A stretch of 11,405 nt of DNA, from contig JARKQP010000572.1 of assembly GCA_029974875.1 (NCBI GenBank), positions 1 to 11,405 on the forward strand, read 5' to 3'. This document shows, one piece after another, positions 1 to 7,202 of this stretch; within the stretch, counting starts at the first letter, position 1; each line of letters opens with the position of its first letter. This DNA is from Mobilitalea sp. (GTDB taxonomy: Bacteria > Bacillota_A > Clostridia > Lachnospirales > Lachnospiraceae). The notes under the pieces are model-generated. The model saw nothing but the letters and a program-made list of their open reading frames with translations, was not told the origin of the DNA and did not search any database. Made by a program: the position numbers and the translations under genes.

Positions 1-640
1 TTGTGATCAGGAAAATGCCGATCAGCGTTGAAATCCCCAGAATTCCGATATATACCACCTCAAATTTCGTGATCGCCAGCAGCATGGAGTCATACATACC
101 AAGGATTAAAAGCATATGGGAGGTACTGATTCCCGGAAGAACTAAGGCTAAGGCAATGATGATTCCCGTAACCAGCAGCATCAGGTAATGGGCAAAGCCG
201 GTACCTCCGCTTATCTCGATATTGCCGGTGGGAATAAAGCCAATGGAGATAACGATTGCCAATCCCAGCAGGAAATAGATTCCGGCTGAAATACTGATAC
301 CGCCACCTTCTTTCTTAGCCCTTTTATAGAGGGCCGGTATACCGCCGATGACCGCTCCCAGGAAGAAGAAGGATACCGGGAAAGGGAATTTCTCCAACAG
401 CCATTTAATCACAAAGGCCAGGGATCCGATTCCAACCCCTGCACCGATTACAACCTTCATTAGGAAAATGGTGTTTCCTTTGATATCCTTTAGAAAATTA
501 CTGATGGAACTGATCAGTTTATCGTATATTCCTAACAGGATTGCCATGGTGCCGCCGCTTACTCCGGGAACACTCATGGAGGATCCTATGATAAAGCCTT
601 TTAACATTAATATAAGATTACCTTTTAAACCATCTTTCAT
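1..640 (-). CDS. DUF368 family membrane protein (probable polyprenyl-phosphate translocase, PopT-like), 3' part missing
   Basis: Translating the minus strand from ATG at 640 gives 213 uninterrupted codons to the left edge, so the C-terminus lies outside. The protein is very hydrophobic with several membrane spans. It carries the DUF368 hallmark PGVSGGT at residues 25-31, followed by an LLGIYD segment, and a second diverged copy PGISTSH at about 169-175 followed by LILGMYD. This is the internal duplication typical of the family. DUF368 proteins (PopT) and DedA proteins (UptA) have been described as undecaprenyl-phosphate translocases that recycle the lipid carrier across the membrane; the role here is inferred from family only. 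An in-frame TAA four codons upstream limits the start. ATG 640 has only a weak AGGTG 12 nt upstream, and Met12 is an alternative with AAAGG upstream. A much better AAAGGAGC (674-681) lies about 33 nt upstream of 640 with no start codon at a usable distance. Family is clear; the start is not. Confidence 0.88.
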   Translation of the reverse strand, partial: MKDGLKGNLILMLKGFIIGSSMSVPGVSGGTMAILLGIYDKLISSISNFLKDIKGNTIFLMKVVIGAGVGIGSLAFVIKWLLEKFPFPVSFFFLGAVIGGIPALYKRAKKEGGGISISAGIYFLLGLAIVISIGFIPTGNIEISGGTGFAHYLMLLVTGIIIALALVLPGISTSHMLLILGMYDSMLLAITKFEVVYIGILGISTLIGIFLIT

Positions 641-728
641 AATTGTTGTTTACACCTGCTGTAGATGCTTTTTGCTCCTTTCAAATCTTATGCCAGAATC
701 CATCAATTGACGGACTTTGTTGGAACCC

Positions 729-757
729 AGTATATCATAAAGTAATTTTATTTACAA
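729..757 (-). promoter_or_regulatory. Sigma-A type promoter for the DUF368 gene
   Basis: On the minus strand TTGTAA (752-757) and TATACT (729-734) are separated by exactly 17 bp. The predicted start near 722 gives a leader of about 80 nt before ATG 640. The rest of 641-840 shows no ORF and no convincing terminator for the MATE gene that ends at 841. Confidence 0.7.
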
Positions 758-840
758 TCGGTGTTCACAAAATTTTTACCATTACTTGGAATTTAGGTCG
801 TTATAAGCCTGCGTAAATTAGCACCACTAAATTATCTTAC

Positions 841-2184
841 TTATCTCCGGCGCCTTTTACCGTCCAGTTTTCCCATCCTGGAGTAATAAACCAGTACCAG
901 TGGAGTTAGTGCCAGCAGCCAGGCCACCGGATTTGTCCAGCAGATCCCCAGAAAGCCAAGCGGCTTTAGGAGCACTACTGTCACTGTAGTCCTCGCTATC
1001 AGCTCACATATCCCTCCCAGCATTGGTATAAGCCCATCACCCAAGCCCTGCAGCGCATTGCGGTAAATATAGAGCAGGCCAAGAACCGGGTAGAATGCTG
1101 CTACCACATAAAAGAACATCCTCGCATTTTTGAATACCATTCCACTTGCGTCCTTTACGAACAGGTCTGCGAACCCTGCTCCGAACACCAGGACAAAGAC
1201 CGAAGCACAGACACCGCAAGCCACAGTGACAAGGGCTGCCGCCCTTACTCCTGCGCGTACCCTGTCATTTTTGCCGGCTCCTGTATTCTGGCCTACGTAG
1301 GCGGCCAGGCTTACTCCGAGGGAGGGGAAGGCCTGGACAATAATGTTCTGGATCTTTCCACTGGCAGAGAAGGCGGCTATGTAAATTGGCCCCAAGCCAT
1401 TTAATGCCATCTGGACTACCATGCCGCCGATGGCTGTAATGGAGAACTGCAGTCCCATGGGGCCGCCGATTTTGATTAATTGCTTTACTGTTGCCTTTGA
1501 GAAACAGGCGTCTTCCCTTCTTAGCCTCAGCATCGGATATTTCTTCAGCATGCGGGTCAGGCATAGAATAGAAGCGGTAACCTGTGAGATAACCGTCGCA
1601 AATCCGGCACCCTCCACTCCCAGGGATAGTACCGCAACAAATAATAAATCCAGCAGGATATTGAGGACTGAGGAAAGCAGAAGGAAATAGAGGGGAGTTT
1701 TACTGTCCCCCAATGCCCACAGGATGGAATTGAACATATTATAAGCGATGGTTGCCGTGATCCCGATGTAAACAACCCTCATAAACCGGTAGGTGTCAGG
1801 AAAAATTTCCTGCGGCGTGTGCATCACCGTAAGGATCCATCCATTGGCCAGCAGCAATACCACCGTCAAAAGCACGGCCATAAAAAGGCATAGATAATAG
1901 GACATGGCGACAAAATGCTTCAGGCCCCCTTCGTCATTTGCACCAAAGCGCTGTGCGATGAGGATGGAAAAGCCCCCTGTCATTCCCATAATCCATCCGG
2001 TAAACAAAAAGGTGACGGAACCAGTTGAACCAATGGCCGCCAGGGCATCCACCCCCAAAAACCGGCCCACGATAATGGAATCCATCAGATAATAAAATTG
2101 TTGAACCACATTGCCAAGTAAGATTGGAAATGCAAATCTGAGGATTACCCTCATTGGCTTTCCCGTTGTCAGTTCATTTGACAT
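841..2184 (-). CDS. MATE family multidrug/organic cation efflux transporter
   Basis: This is an integral membrane antiporter of the MATE family, which exports cationic drugs or metabolites using Na+ or H+ gradients. The N-terminal region LTTGKP...FAFPILLGNVVQQFYYLMDSIIVG is characteristic of clostridial MATE proteins, and hydrophobic segments recur along the chain, consistent with the usual 12 helices. Length from this start is 447 residues, normal for the family. It ends in a basic KRRRR tail. I chose ATG 2184 because AGAAGGG (2195-2201) lies 10 nt upstream and the protein then starts MSNELTTGKP, as relatives do. The frame stays open to a GTG at 2229 (462 residues), which has no good ribosome binding site. 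It follows the sugar permease in the same direction but has its own promoter, so it is probably an independent unit. The substrate cannot be told from sequence. Confidence 0.93.
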   Translation of the reverse strand: MSNELTTGKPMRVILRFAFPILLGNVVQQFYYLMDSIIVGRFLGVDALAAIGSTGSVTFLFTGWIMGMTGGFSILIAQRFGANDEGGLKHFVAMSYYLCLFMAVLLTVVLLLANGWILTVMHTPQEIFPDTYRFMRVVYIGITATIAYNMFNSILWALGDSKTPLYFLLLSSVLNILLDLLFVAVLSLGVEGAGFATVISQVTASILCLTRMLKKYPMLRLRREDACFSKATVKQLIKIGGPMGLQFSITAIGGMVVQMALNGLGPIYIAAFSASGKIQNIIVQAFPSLGVSLAAYVGQNTGAGKNDRVRAGVRAAALVTVACGVCASVFVLVFGAGFADLFVKDASGMVFKNARMFFYVVAAFYPVLGLLYIYRNALQGLGDGLIPMLGGICELIARTTVTVVLLKPLGFLGICWTNPVAWLLALTPLVLVYYSRMGKLDGKRRRR

Positions 2185-2213
2185 GTACCTTGTTCCCTTC
2201 TGATCCACTCCTG

Positions 2214-2250
2214 GGATATTTTTATCCACTTGCCCCGGTTACCGGTTACC
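2214..2250 (-). other. MATE leader: tandem GGTTACC pair and small hairpin
   Basis: Two adjacent copies of GGTTACC (2237-2250; each is palindromic except for its central base) are followed on the minus strand by a 5-bp stem GGATA/TATCC with an AAAA loop (2214-2227). Both lie between the predicted transcription start near 2309 and the ribosome binding site at 2195-2201. They could be an operator or leader structure. I do not recognise a known riboswitch. Confidence 0.3.
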
Positions 2251-2315
2251 ACTATTTTATATACCTGATACCCTCTTTATACCGGATCAAAGCTTAATGC
2301 ATATAGACAAAATTT

Positions 2316-2344
2316 ATTATAGCAAATGGTAAAAATGAATACAA
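2316..2344 (-). promoter_or_regulatory. Strong extended -10 promoter for the MATE gene
   Basis: On the minus strand TTGTAT (2339-2344), a 17-bp spacer and a perfect TATAAT (2316-2321) preceded by TGC form an extended -10 promoter. The predicted start near 2309 leaves a 125-nt leader before ATG 2184. It sits just after the permease stop codon at 2386, with no clear terminator in between, so some read-through from the transporter operon is possible. Confidence 0.75.
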
Positions 2345-2385
2345 TACAAATGAATGCGAATGAAGAGAAATCCCTGAAAAGAATT

Positions 2386-3246
2386 TCACCCCTTAACACT
2401 TCCGGCAGTAACGCCGCGGATAATGAATTTAGACAGGCAGATATATACAATAACAACAGGAAAAATGGCGATTGCCACCAGCATATACACCTGCCCCATG
2501 TCAAACTTCAGAAAATCCGCGCTGCGGAGCTGGGCGATTAGGATCGGAAGGGTTTTCTTACTGTTTGATTTGATGATTAAGGAGGGGACAAAGTAATTAT
2601 TCCAGGAGCCGACGAAGGTAAATATGGCCTGCACTGCAATTGCCGGCTTCATGATAGGGATTACAATCCTGTTAAAGGTGCTAAACTCACCGGAGCCATC
2701 GATCCGGGCCGCCTCTACAATGTCCAAGGGCAGTGTGCTCTCCAGGTATTGCTTCATAAAGAAGAATACCACCGGAGAAGCGATGGAGGGTATAATCAGC
2801 GGGATAAAATTATCCATAAGCTTCATTTTCCCCATGAGATCCACAAAGCCCAGGGTAGAGACCTGAACCGGAACCATCATGATAAGCATAATGAATAAGT
2901 AAACCGCTCTTTTGAACCGGAACTCATAGGCATGGACCGCATAGGCTGTCAGACCGGAAAAATAAGTCGCCAGGATCCCGCTCATGCCTGCGATCAACAG
3001 GCTGTTAATAATACCGTTCAGCACCGGAAGGTTCTCGTTATTTAACACATTAACCATATTCGTAAGGAATGAACCGCCGGGAATGAAGGAAAAGCCCTTT
3101 TGGATTTCCGGATGGGAGCGGGTCGCATTCACCAGTAATATAAAAAACGGGAACAGGCACAAAAATACGAGGAAAGCCAATACGGCATAGCTGACGAAGC
3201 GTCTCATATTTAAAAGAAGTCTTGAGGATTCCCCTTTCTCCTTCAT
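2386..3246 (-). CDS. Carbohydrate ABC transporter permease, MalG-like (CUT1 family)
   Basis: This is the second inner permease of a CUT1 sugar importer. The 286-residue protein has a basic N-terminus, about six hydrophobic spans, and the cytoplasmic ATPase-contacting EAA loop at about 178-198 (EAA 178-180, Gly184, then IVIPIMKPAI). WNNYFVPSLI at 215-224 is typical of MalG/GanQ/UgpE-type subunits. The ATG at 3246 is preceded by AAAGGAGGG, which is embedded in the last codons of the upstream permease gene. The two genes are only 2 bp apart, suggesting translational coupling. It should dimerise with the MalF-like subunit and deliver sugar captured by the lipoprotein at 4339-5775. No ATPase gene lies nearby; CUT1 systems in Firmicutes often use a shared MsmX/MsmK ATPase encoded elsewhere. 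The sugar is inferred to be cellobiose or cellodextrin from the neighbouring phosphorylase. Confidence 0.95.
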   Translation of the reverse strand: MKEKGESSRLLLNMRRFVSYAVLAFLVFLCLFPFFILLVNATRSHPEIQKGFSFIPGGSFLTNMVNVLNNENLPVLNGIINSLLIAGMSGILATYFSGLTAYAVHAYEFRFKRAVYLFIMLIMMVPVQVSTLGFVDLMGKMKLMDNFIPLIIPSIASPVVFFFMKQYLESTLPLDIVEAARIDGSGEFSTFNRIVIPIMKPAIAVQAIFTFVGSWNNYFVPSLIIKSNSKKTLPILIAQLRSADFLKFDMGQVYMLVAIAIFPVVIVYICLSKFIIRGVTAGSVKG

Positions 3247-3248
3247 AT

Positions 3249-4166
3249 TTATTTCCCTCCTTTCTTTTTCACCATATCCCTGTTCATGGATGCAAATACC
3301 AGCACGCTTAATATGGCGGATATGATAAATAAGATAACGGATAACGCACCGCCCAGGCCATAATTCTTGCTGAAGAGATGGTTATTCAGGTACATGATCA
3401 ACGTCATACTTTGCCTATCCGGTGAACCCACACCCTTGGTAAATATCTGAGGGATATCAAACATCTGGATGCCGCCGATCATGGAGGTAATGATGACATA
3501 GATTAAAATCGGGCGTATTGATGGTATGATGACCTTCGAAAATACCTTCCAGGGAGATGCCCCATCAATTGCCGCCGCTTCCAATAGCGCCCCGTCAATT
3601 CCCATAATTGCCGCCATAAGGACTATGGTCGTATTGCCGAACCACATCAGGAAGTTCATGCCTGCAATCAGACCCCTGGTTGCCCATACGGAGGATAAAA
3701 AGCGGAAGGGCTCTCCCAGGGCTCCCAGATCCACTAAAATATTGTTCACCGGCCCGCTGTCGGAAAACAGGGTAAAGAACAGCATGGAAAAAGCTGCGGC
3801 CATAATCAGGTTCGGCATATAAATAACCGTTTTAAAAAACCCGGTTGCCCGAAGCCTTAACCGCAAATCAGAAAACCAGACCGCCAGCAGCAGTGCTATT
3901 ATAAGCTGTGGGATAAAGCCCATCAGCCACATAATCAAGGTATTGTTCATGTATTGTAACAAATCTGCATTGAGTATTGATTTGTAATTTTCAAATCCAA
4001 TAAAGTTAGGCCCAATTCTCTTTAGACCCGACATGTAGTTCTCGAAAAAGCTATTATAAAAGGTTGATATCAAAGGAACCAGTGAAAAGATTATGTATAC
4101 CGTAAAAAAGGGGATCAGAAACAGGTAGCCCCATTTTGCATAGCTGACTCCTTTTTGCTTCACCAT
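3249..4166 (-). CDS. Carbohydrate ABC transporter permease, MalF-like (CUT1 family)
   Basis: This is the first inner permease of the sugar importer. From ATG 4166 it is 305 residues with about six membrane spans. The first follows KWGYLFLIPFF, a common N-terminal pattern of MalF/UgpA-type subunits. The EAA loop is at 196-215 (EAA 196-198, Gly202, then KVIIPSIRPI). I chose ATG 4166 because AAAGGA (4173-4178) lies 6 nt upstream. The open frame extends to 4268 (339 residues) and includes another ATG at 4187, but neither has a ribosome binding site, and the extra N-terminal part would be encoded inside the hairpin-rich gap. It follows the lipoprotein gene after 172 nt of structured RNA and runs directly into the MalG-like gene, whose ribosome binding site overlaps its 3' end. 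Confidence 0.94.
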   Translation of the reverse strand: MVKQKGVSYAKWGYLFLIPFFTVYIIFSLVPLISTFYNSFFENYMSGLKRIGPNFIGFENYKSILNADLLQYMNNTLIMWLMGFIPQLIIALLLAVWFSDLRLRLRATGFFKTVIYMPNLIMAAAFSMLFFTLFSDSGPVNNILVDLGALGEPFRFLSSVWATRGLIAGMNFLMWFGNTTIVLMAAIMGIDGALLEAAAIDGASPWKVFSKVIIPSIRPILIYVIITSMIGGIQMFDIPQIFTKGVGSPDRQSMTLIMYLNNHLFSKNYGLGGALSVILFIISAILSVLVFASMNRDMVKKKGGK

Positions 4167-4245
4167 CTTCTTCCTTTCTTTTTTCATGCTAATAACCATA
4201 CCCTTTCCGGTACCTGCAGATGCCAAGCCGCCGCAGGCACAAATT

Positions 4246-4305
4246 TGTGTCAGGAATGCTGCTGACACAGGCAGGGCAGGATGGGACTTCTCCCACCCTG
4301 CTGCC
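4246..4305 (-). other. Intercistronic double stem-loop between lipoprotein and permease genes
   Basis: The 172-nt gap after the lipoprotein stop codon holds two adjacent stem-loops in the minus-strand RNA. The first (4270-4305) has an 11-bp GC-rich stem (one G-U pair), a GAAG loop and four more pairs beyond a 2-nt bulge. The second (4246-4269) is a perfect 8-bp stem CTGACACA/TGTGTCAG with an 8-nt loop. A palindrome CACAAATTTGTG (4238-4249) overlaps it. No U-tract follows either stem, so an intrinsic terminator is unlikely. In malE-malF-like operons such structures protect the upstream message and raise binding protein over permease; that role is inferred here. Confidence 0.6.
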
Positions 4306-4338
4306 CTATGTCAGGCTAATACCTGTGTTAAGCTAAGC

Positions 4339-5775
4339 TTATTTTGTTAATTCAGGATATTTTTCAATTGCTGATTTATAGAAGTTTTCTAAAGCCGCCT
4401 CCTTTGTTACGATGCCGTCAAAGTAATCCTTGAAGGCTCTCTGGAAGGATTCATTCAAGCCCTGGTCATAAGAGGAAATATTGCTCATGTCAATCTTAGG
4501 CGCTGCTTCAGCAAATAATTTGATATGGTTTTGTCCGCCCAGGAAGGCTGATTGGAAATCACTGTTTGCCAGCTCGTTCATGGCTGTTATATTGTTGGTA
4601 TAATCCTGTGTGTCCTCCGTAATCTGCTTCATGGTTGCAGGGTCACAGGTCAGGGTCAGCATGATATCCTTAATTAAAGGAAGGTTATCCGTTCCTGCTG
4701 CCGCACAGATCCAGGTTCCGCCCCAATAGTAGCTCTCCGGTCCACGGCAAACGGCATAATCACCATAAATACCGTTACCAACCTCTTCCTTACCGCCGTC
4801 CGCTACAGGAGTCTTTAAGGAATTTCCAAGAAGGGTGAAGTTAATGCCCCAGGTTGAATAGAAGAAGCCGAATACCTTGCCCTCAGGTCCCTGGTCAGCC
4901 GACCATTCCGGTGCCCACAGGGAGGTTTTATTGTTGTAGCCCTTATCCGTATATAGCTTAGTCTGGTCCACCCATTTCATAATATTATCATCAATCACGA
5001 TCTTATTACCGTCAACCCAAGGGGCAGACATGTTGTTGGAAAATGTACGGTAAGCATCATCATAGCCGGACAACATCTTATAGCCCTTTGCTGCTGCCTC
5101 TGCTGCCACCGTATCAAATTTTGACCAGTCGCTTAAAGCCACCTGTACCTTATCCGGATCATCGGTTCCAAGTATATCCTTTGCGATGGAACGTCTGTAC
5201 ACGAAAAGTCCGGGGGTTGCCTGCCAGGTAGTGCCCTTCTGGATTCCATTTGAGTCAGTTACGATATCCTTGGTATACTGGTATTGGTCCGCAAGGTCTG
5301 CATCCGTTAAGCCTACATCCCCTTTCACATCCAGGGCATATTCGGAATCTACGTATTTTAATGCATAATCGGCTTCGATTAAGAACATGTCAACCTTATC
5401 ATCCGTAGACGCGCTTTCCTGGTTTAGCAAAGCCTGGTCCAGTGCATTCTGGTATGCATTATTGTCACTGGGTGTAATGATGAAGTTAACGGTTATGCCC
5501 TCCGGTAATTTGCCGGCCTTTTCAAAGTAATCCGTGTAACGGCTCTTAAATTCTTCATTCCAGCAGTAGATGTTCAAAACCTTGCCCTGGGTAGCCCCTG
5601 CATCCGGGGTTCCGGTATCCGTCTGGTCCGTTCCTGCTGTATCTTCTGTGTTTGCAGCCTTCGTTACGGGCGCATTGGTTTCAGAGGTATCCTTTGGAGC
5701 GTTTGAGCTGCAGCCTGTGAGTGAAGACAGCAGCATGGCTCCGATCAACAATACTACTAATAATTTTTTTTGCAT
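4339..5775 (-). CDS. Sugar ABC transporter substrate-binding lipoprotein (CUT1, family 1 type)
   Basis: This is the extracellular solute-binding protein of the importer. The 478-residue precursor starts MQKKLLVVLLIG and has a lipobox LTGC with the lipid-modified cysteine at residue 22. Residues 23-64 form a low-complexity Thr/Asp/Ala/Gly-rich tether. The mature domain starts near GKVLNIYCWNEEF (64-76), the first beta strand typical of these proteins. An aromatic cluster YYWGGTW at 349-355 and other Trp/Tyr residues suit stacking against sugar rings. The ATG at 5775 is preceded by AGGAGGAGAAGGG. It is the first transporter gene and lies 90 bp downstream of the repressor gene in the same direction. 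The substrate is inferred as cellobiose or cello-oligosaccharide from the repressor-phosphorylase context; the sequence alone does not fix it. Confidence 0.94.
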   Translation of the reverse strand: MQKKLLVVLLIGAMLLSSLTGCSSNAPKDTSETNAPVTKAANTEDTAGTDQTDTGTPDAGATQGKVLNIYCWNEEFKSRYTDYFEKAGKLPEGITVNFIITPSDNNAYQNALDQALLNQESASTDDKVDMFLIEADYALKYVDSEYALDVKGDVGLTDADLADQYQYTKDIVTDSNGIQKGTTWQATPGLFVYRRSIAKDILGTDDPDKVQVALSDWSKFDTVAAEAAAKGYKMLSGYDDAYRTFSNNMSAPWVDGNKIVIDDNIMKWVDQTKLYTDKGYNNKTSLWAPEWSADQGPEGKVFGFFYSTWGINFTLLGNSLKTPVADGGKEEVGNGIYGDYAVCRGPESYYWGGTWICAAAGTDNLPLIKDIMLTLTCDPATMKQITEDTQDYTNNITAMNELANSDFQSAFLGGQNHIKLFAEAAPKIDMSNISSYDQGLNESFQRAFKDYFDGIVTKEAALENFYKSAIEKYPELTK

Positions 5776-5829
5776 TTGCCCTTCTCCTCCTAAATGATTG
5801 ATATTTAATTAATAAGTAACTTTATGCTA

Positions 5830-5845
5830 TGCCGGCGTCCCGGCA
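5830..5845 (-). other. Small GC-rich hairpin between repressor and lipoprotein genes
   Basis: A perfect 6-bp stem TGCCGG/CCGGCA with a 4-nt loop sits 20 nt after the repressor stop codon. The following bases (TAGCATAAAGTT) are not a U-tract, so it is at best a weak terminator or attenuator, or an RNA-processing or stability element. No convincing -35/-10 pair is visible in 5776-5865, so the transporter genes may depend on transcription from the repressor promoter. Confidence 0.45.
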
Positions 5846-5865
5846 GTACATCAGGTTGGTTTTAC

Positions 5866-6873
5866 CTACAGCTGCTTTACCGTCTGTCCTGCAAGCAGCT
5901 TTCCAGGTATCAGTACCTGGGATGCAAGATATGTCTTTGGATTCTCAATCCAGTCGATTAAATGCCTGGCCGCCTCGTGGCCGATGAGTACAGAATCCTG
6001 CTTGACCGTTGTGAGCTTCGGACGCAGCACCTGGGACAGTAAAATCCCGTCAAAGCCTGCTACACTGATATCCTCAGGAATCCTTAAGCCCTTTTCCTCA
6101 ATTACATTCATCCCCCCGATGGCAGAAAAATCATCAGGAAGCATGATACAGGTCGGCGGATCCGGCAGCTCCAGCAGCTTCCTTGTAGCTATTGCCGTGG
6201 ATTTCGTGTCATGGTACGGGGCGGATAGGACATAATTCTCCGGCACAGCAATTCCCAGATTCATACAGGTCTTATAAAAGCTTGCAAGACGCTTCTGGGT
6301 TACTGAGGTATCCTCCCCATGGATAAAGGCAAGCTTCCTATGCCCTTGCTGATAGATATACTTTACCAGCTCCTCCACGGAGCCCACATTATCGGATAAA
6401 ATTGCTGTCTTTCCGTTAAATACATGGTCAATTGTAACTACCGGAAGATCGCTGGTTACCAGCTCTAAAACCATCGGGTCATAATAATCCACACTGGCAA
6501 TTACCACGCCGTCGTAGTTACGGTATTTACAATGCTCCAGATAGGACATTTTCTGGTTCCCGATGTTTTGGGATATGAAGGTAATATCATATCCCCTCAG
6601 CTCTGCCTGGACCTTCAGGTTCTCCAGCACTGCAGAAAAGTACTCATGTGCAAGACCGCTGTTTGTCTTATCCGTAAAAAGCACCCCAATATTATTGCTG
6701 TGCTTTGTCTTTAGCATCCTTGCAGCCGAGTTAGGAAGATATCCCAGTTCCTCCGCCGCCTTCCTTATCTTTTCCTTCGTATCCTTGCCAATATCGCTCT
6801 GGTCATTCATCGCCTTGCTTACTGTTGCTATGGAAACATTGCACCTTTCAGCAATATCCTTTAAAGAAACCAA
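5866..6873 (-). CDS. LacI family transcriptional repressor of the cellobiose locus
   Basis: This is a sugar-responsive DNA-binding repressor. From a TTG start at 6873 it is 335 residues, the usual length. The N-terminal LacI helix-turn-helix VSLKDIAERCNVSIATVSKAMN occupies residues 2-23. The hinge follows with PNSAARMLK (47-55), where Leu54 matches the leucine that intercalates at the central CG of LacI-type operators. The rest is a periplasmic-binding-protein-like sensor domain (NNIGVLF onward, ISVAGFDG near the C-terminal half). TTG 6873 is chosen because AGAGAGGT (6881-6888) lies 7 nt upstream and the domain then begins exactly as in relatives. The frame stays open to another TTG at 6939, which lacks a ribosome binding site. 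It is divergent from cbp and upstream of the transporter genes, so it probably regulates both. The effector is likely cellobiose or a related beta-glucoside, by inference. Confidence 0.93.
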   Translation of the reverse strand: MVSLKDIAERCNVSIATVSKAMNDQSDIGKDTKEKIRKAAEELGYLPNSAARMLKTKHSNNIGVLFTDKTNSGLAHEYFSAVLENLKVQAELRGYDITFISQNIGNQKMSYLEHCKYRNYDGVVIASVDYYDPMVLELVTSDLPVVTIDHVFNGKTAILSDNVGSVEELVKYIYQQGHRKLAFIHGEDTSVTQKRLASFYKTCMNLGIAVPENYVLSAPYHDTKSTAIATRKLLELPDPPTCIMLPDDFSAIGGMNVIEEKGLRIPEDISVAGFDGILLSQVLRPKLTTVKQDSVLIGHEAARHLIDWIENPKTYLASQVLIPGKLLAGQTVKQL

Positions 6874-6966
6874 TCTAATTACCTCTCTCTCTTGTATACG
6901 CTGGGGTATTAAGCAAATGGAACCGGCAGCCTTTTGCAAGTCAGCTCATTTGCCAGAAACTGTTCA

Positions 6967-6982
6967 CTTAATCGTTTTCGTA
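6967..6982 (-). promoter_or_regulatory. Operator-like site O1 at the repressor promoter
   Basis: The plus strand reads CTTAATCGTTTTCGTA, matching site O2 (7141-7156) at 13 of 16 positions around a central CG, as LacI-family operators do. It overlaps the predicted transcription start of the repressor gene (near 6979), which would give autorepression. It does not fit the WTG...CAW ends of a CcpA cre site. Confidence 0.6.
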
Positions 6983-6985
6983 TTA

Positions 6986-7014
6986 ATCTTACTACCATTC
7001 TCACCAAAATGCAA
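6986..7014 (-). promoter_or_regulatory. Promoter of the repressor (and probably transporter) operon
   Basis: On the minus strand TTGCAT (7009-7014) and TAAGAT (6986-6991) are 17 bp apart. The predicted start near 6979 gives a leader of about 106 nt before TTG 6873 and lies inside O1. Confidence 0.65.
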
Positions 7015-7103
7015 TACGCATAATTATTTTTGTAATAACTCCCCAATTTTGTGCATTTGTCTTTATCTATTATTACTTAATTCAGTATTTTTCATTTAAG
7101 TTG

Positions 7104-7132
7104 TTGCATTTTTCACATAATAATTGTATTAT
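7104..7132 (+). promoter_or_regulatory. Promoter of the cellobiose phosphorylase gene
   Basis: TTGCAT (7104-7109) and TATTAT (7127-7132) are separated by 17 bp. The -35 hexamer is identical to that of the divergent repressor promoter. The predicted start near 7139 gives a leader of about 64 nt before ATG 7203. The 7015-7103 stretch between the two promoters is AT-rich and shows no gene. Confidence 0.65.
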
Positions 7133-7140
7133 ATTGATAT

Positions 7141-7156
7141 CTTAAACGTTTACGAA
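7141..7156 (+). promoter_or_regulatory. Operator-like site O2 at the cbp promoter
   Basis: CTTAAACGTTTACGAA contains a perfect 10-bp palindrome TAAACGTTTA (7143-7152) centred on CG, typical of LacI-family operators. It begins at the predicted cbp transcription start, so bound repressor would block initiation or early elongation. It shares 13 of 16 bases with O1; the centres are 174 bp apart. Confidence 0.65.
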
Positions 7157-7202
7157 ACAATGATTTAATTCAACTAATTATAGAAGAAAGGAAAGGCTAT
7201 CT

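Noticed and set aside
348..710. Plus-strand open frame of 120 codons
   Set aside because: It lies opposite the DUF368 gene, whose minus-strand translation has clear family motifs; the plus frame resembles nothing and has no promoter or ribosome binding site.
2185..2309. Known riboswitch upstream of the MATE gene, such as a guanidine or other efflux-linked class
   Set aside because: I could not find the conserved motifs of a class I know; only small repeats and a 5-bp hairpin are visible.
7032..7076. Inverted repeat GTAATAA...TTATTAC between the divergent promoters
   Set aside because: Seven bases in very AT-rich DNA with a 31-bp spacer can easily arise by chance.
6563..7099. Plus-strand open frame of 178 codons over the repressor start and control region
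   Set aside because: It runs antisense through the helix-turn-helix region of the repressor and across its promoter and operator; no ribosome binding site precedes it.
7141..7156. CcpA cre site
   Set aside because: The core AAACGTTT is shared with cre, but the flanking TG and CA of the cre consensus are missing, and the paired site O1 deviates from cre in the same way; the local LacI-type repressor is the simpler candidate. Dual recognition cannot be excluded.
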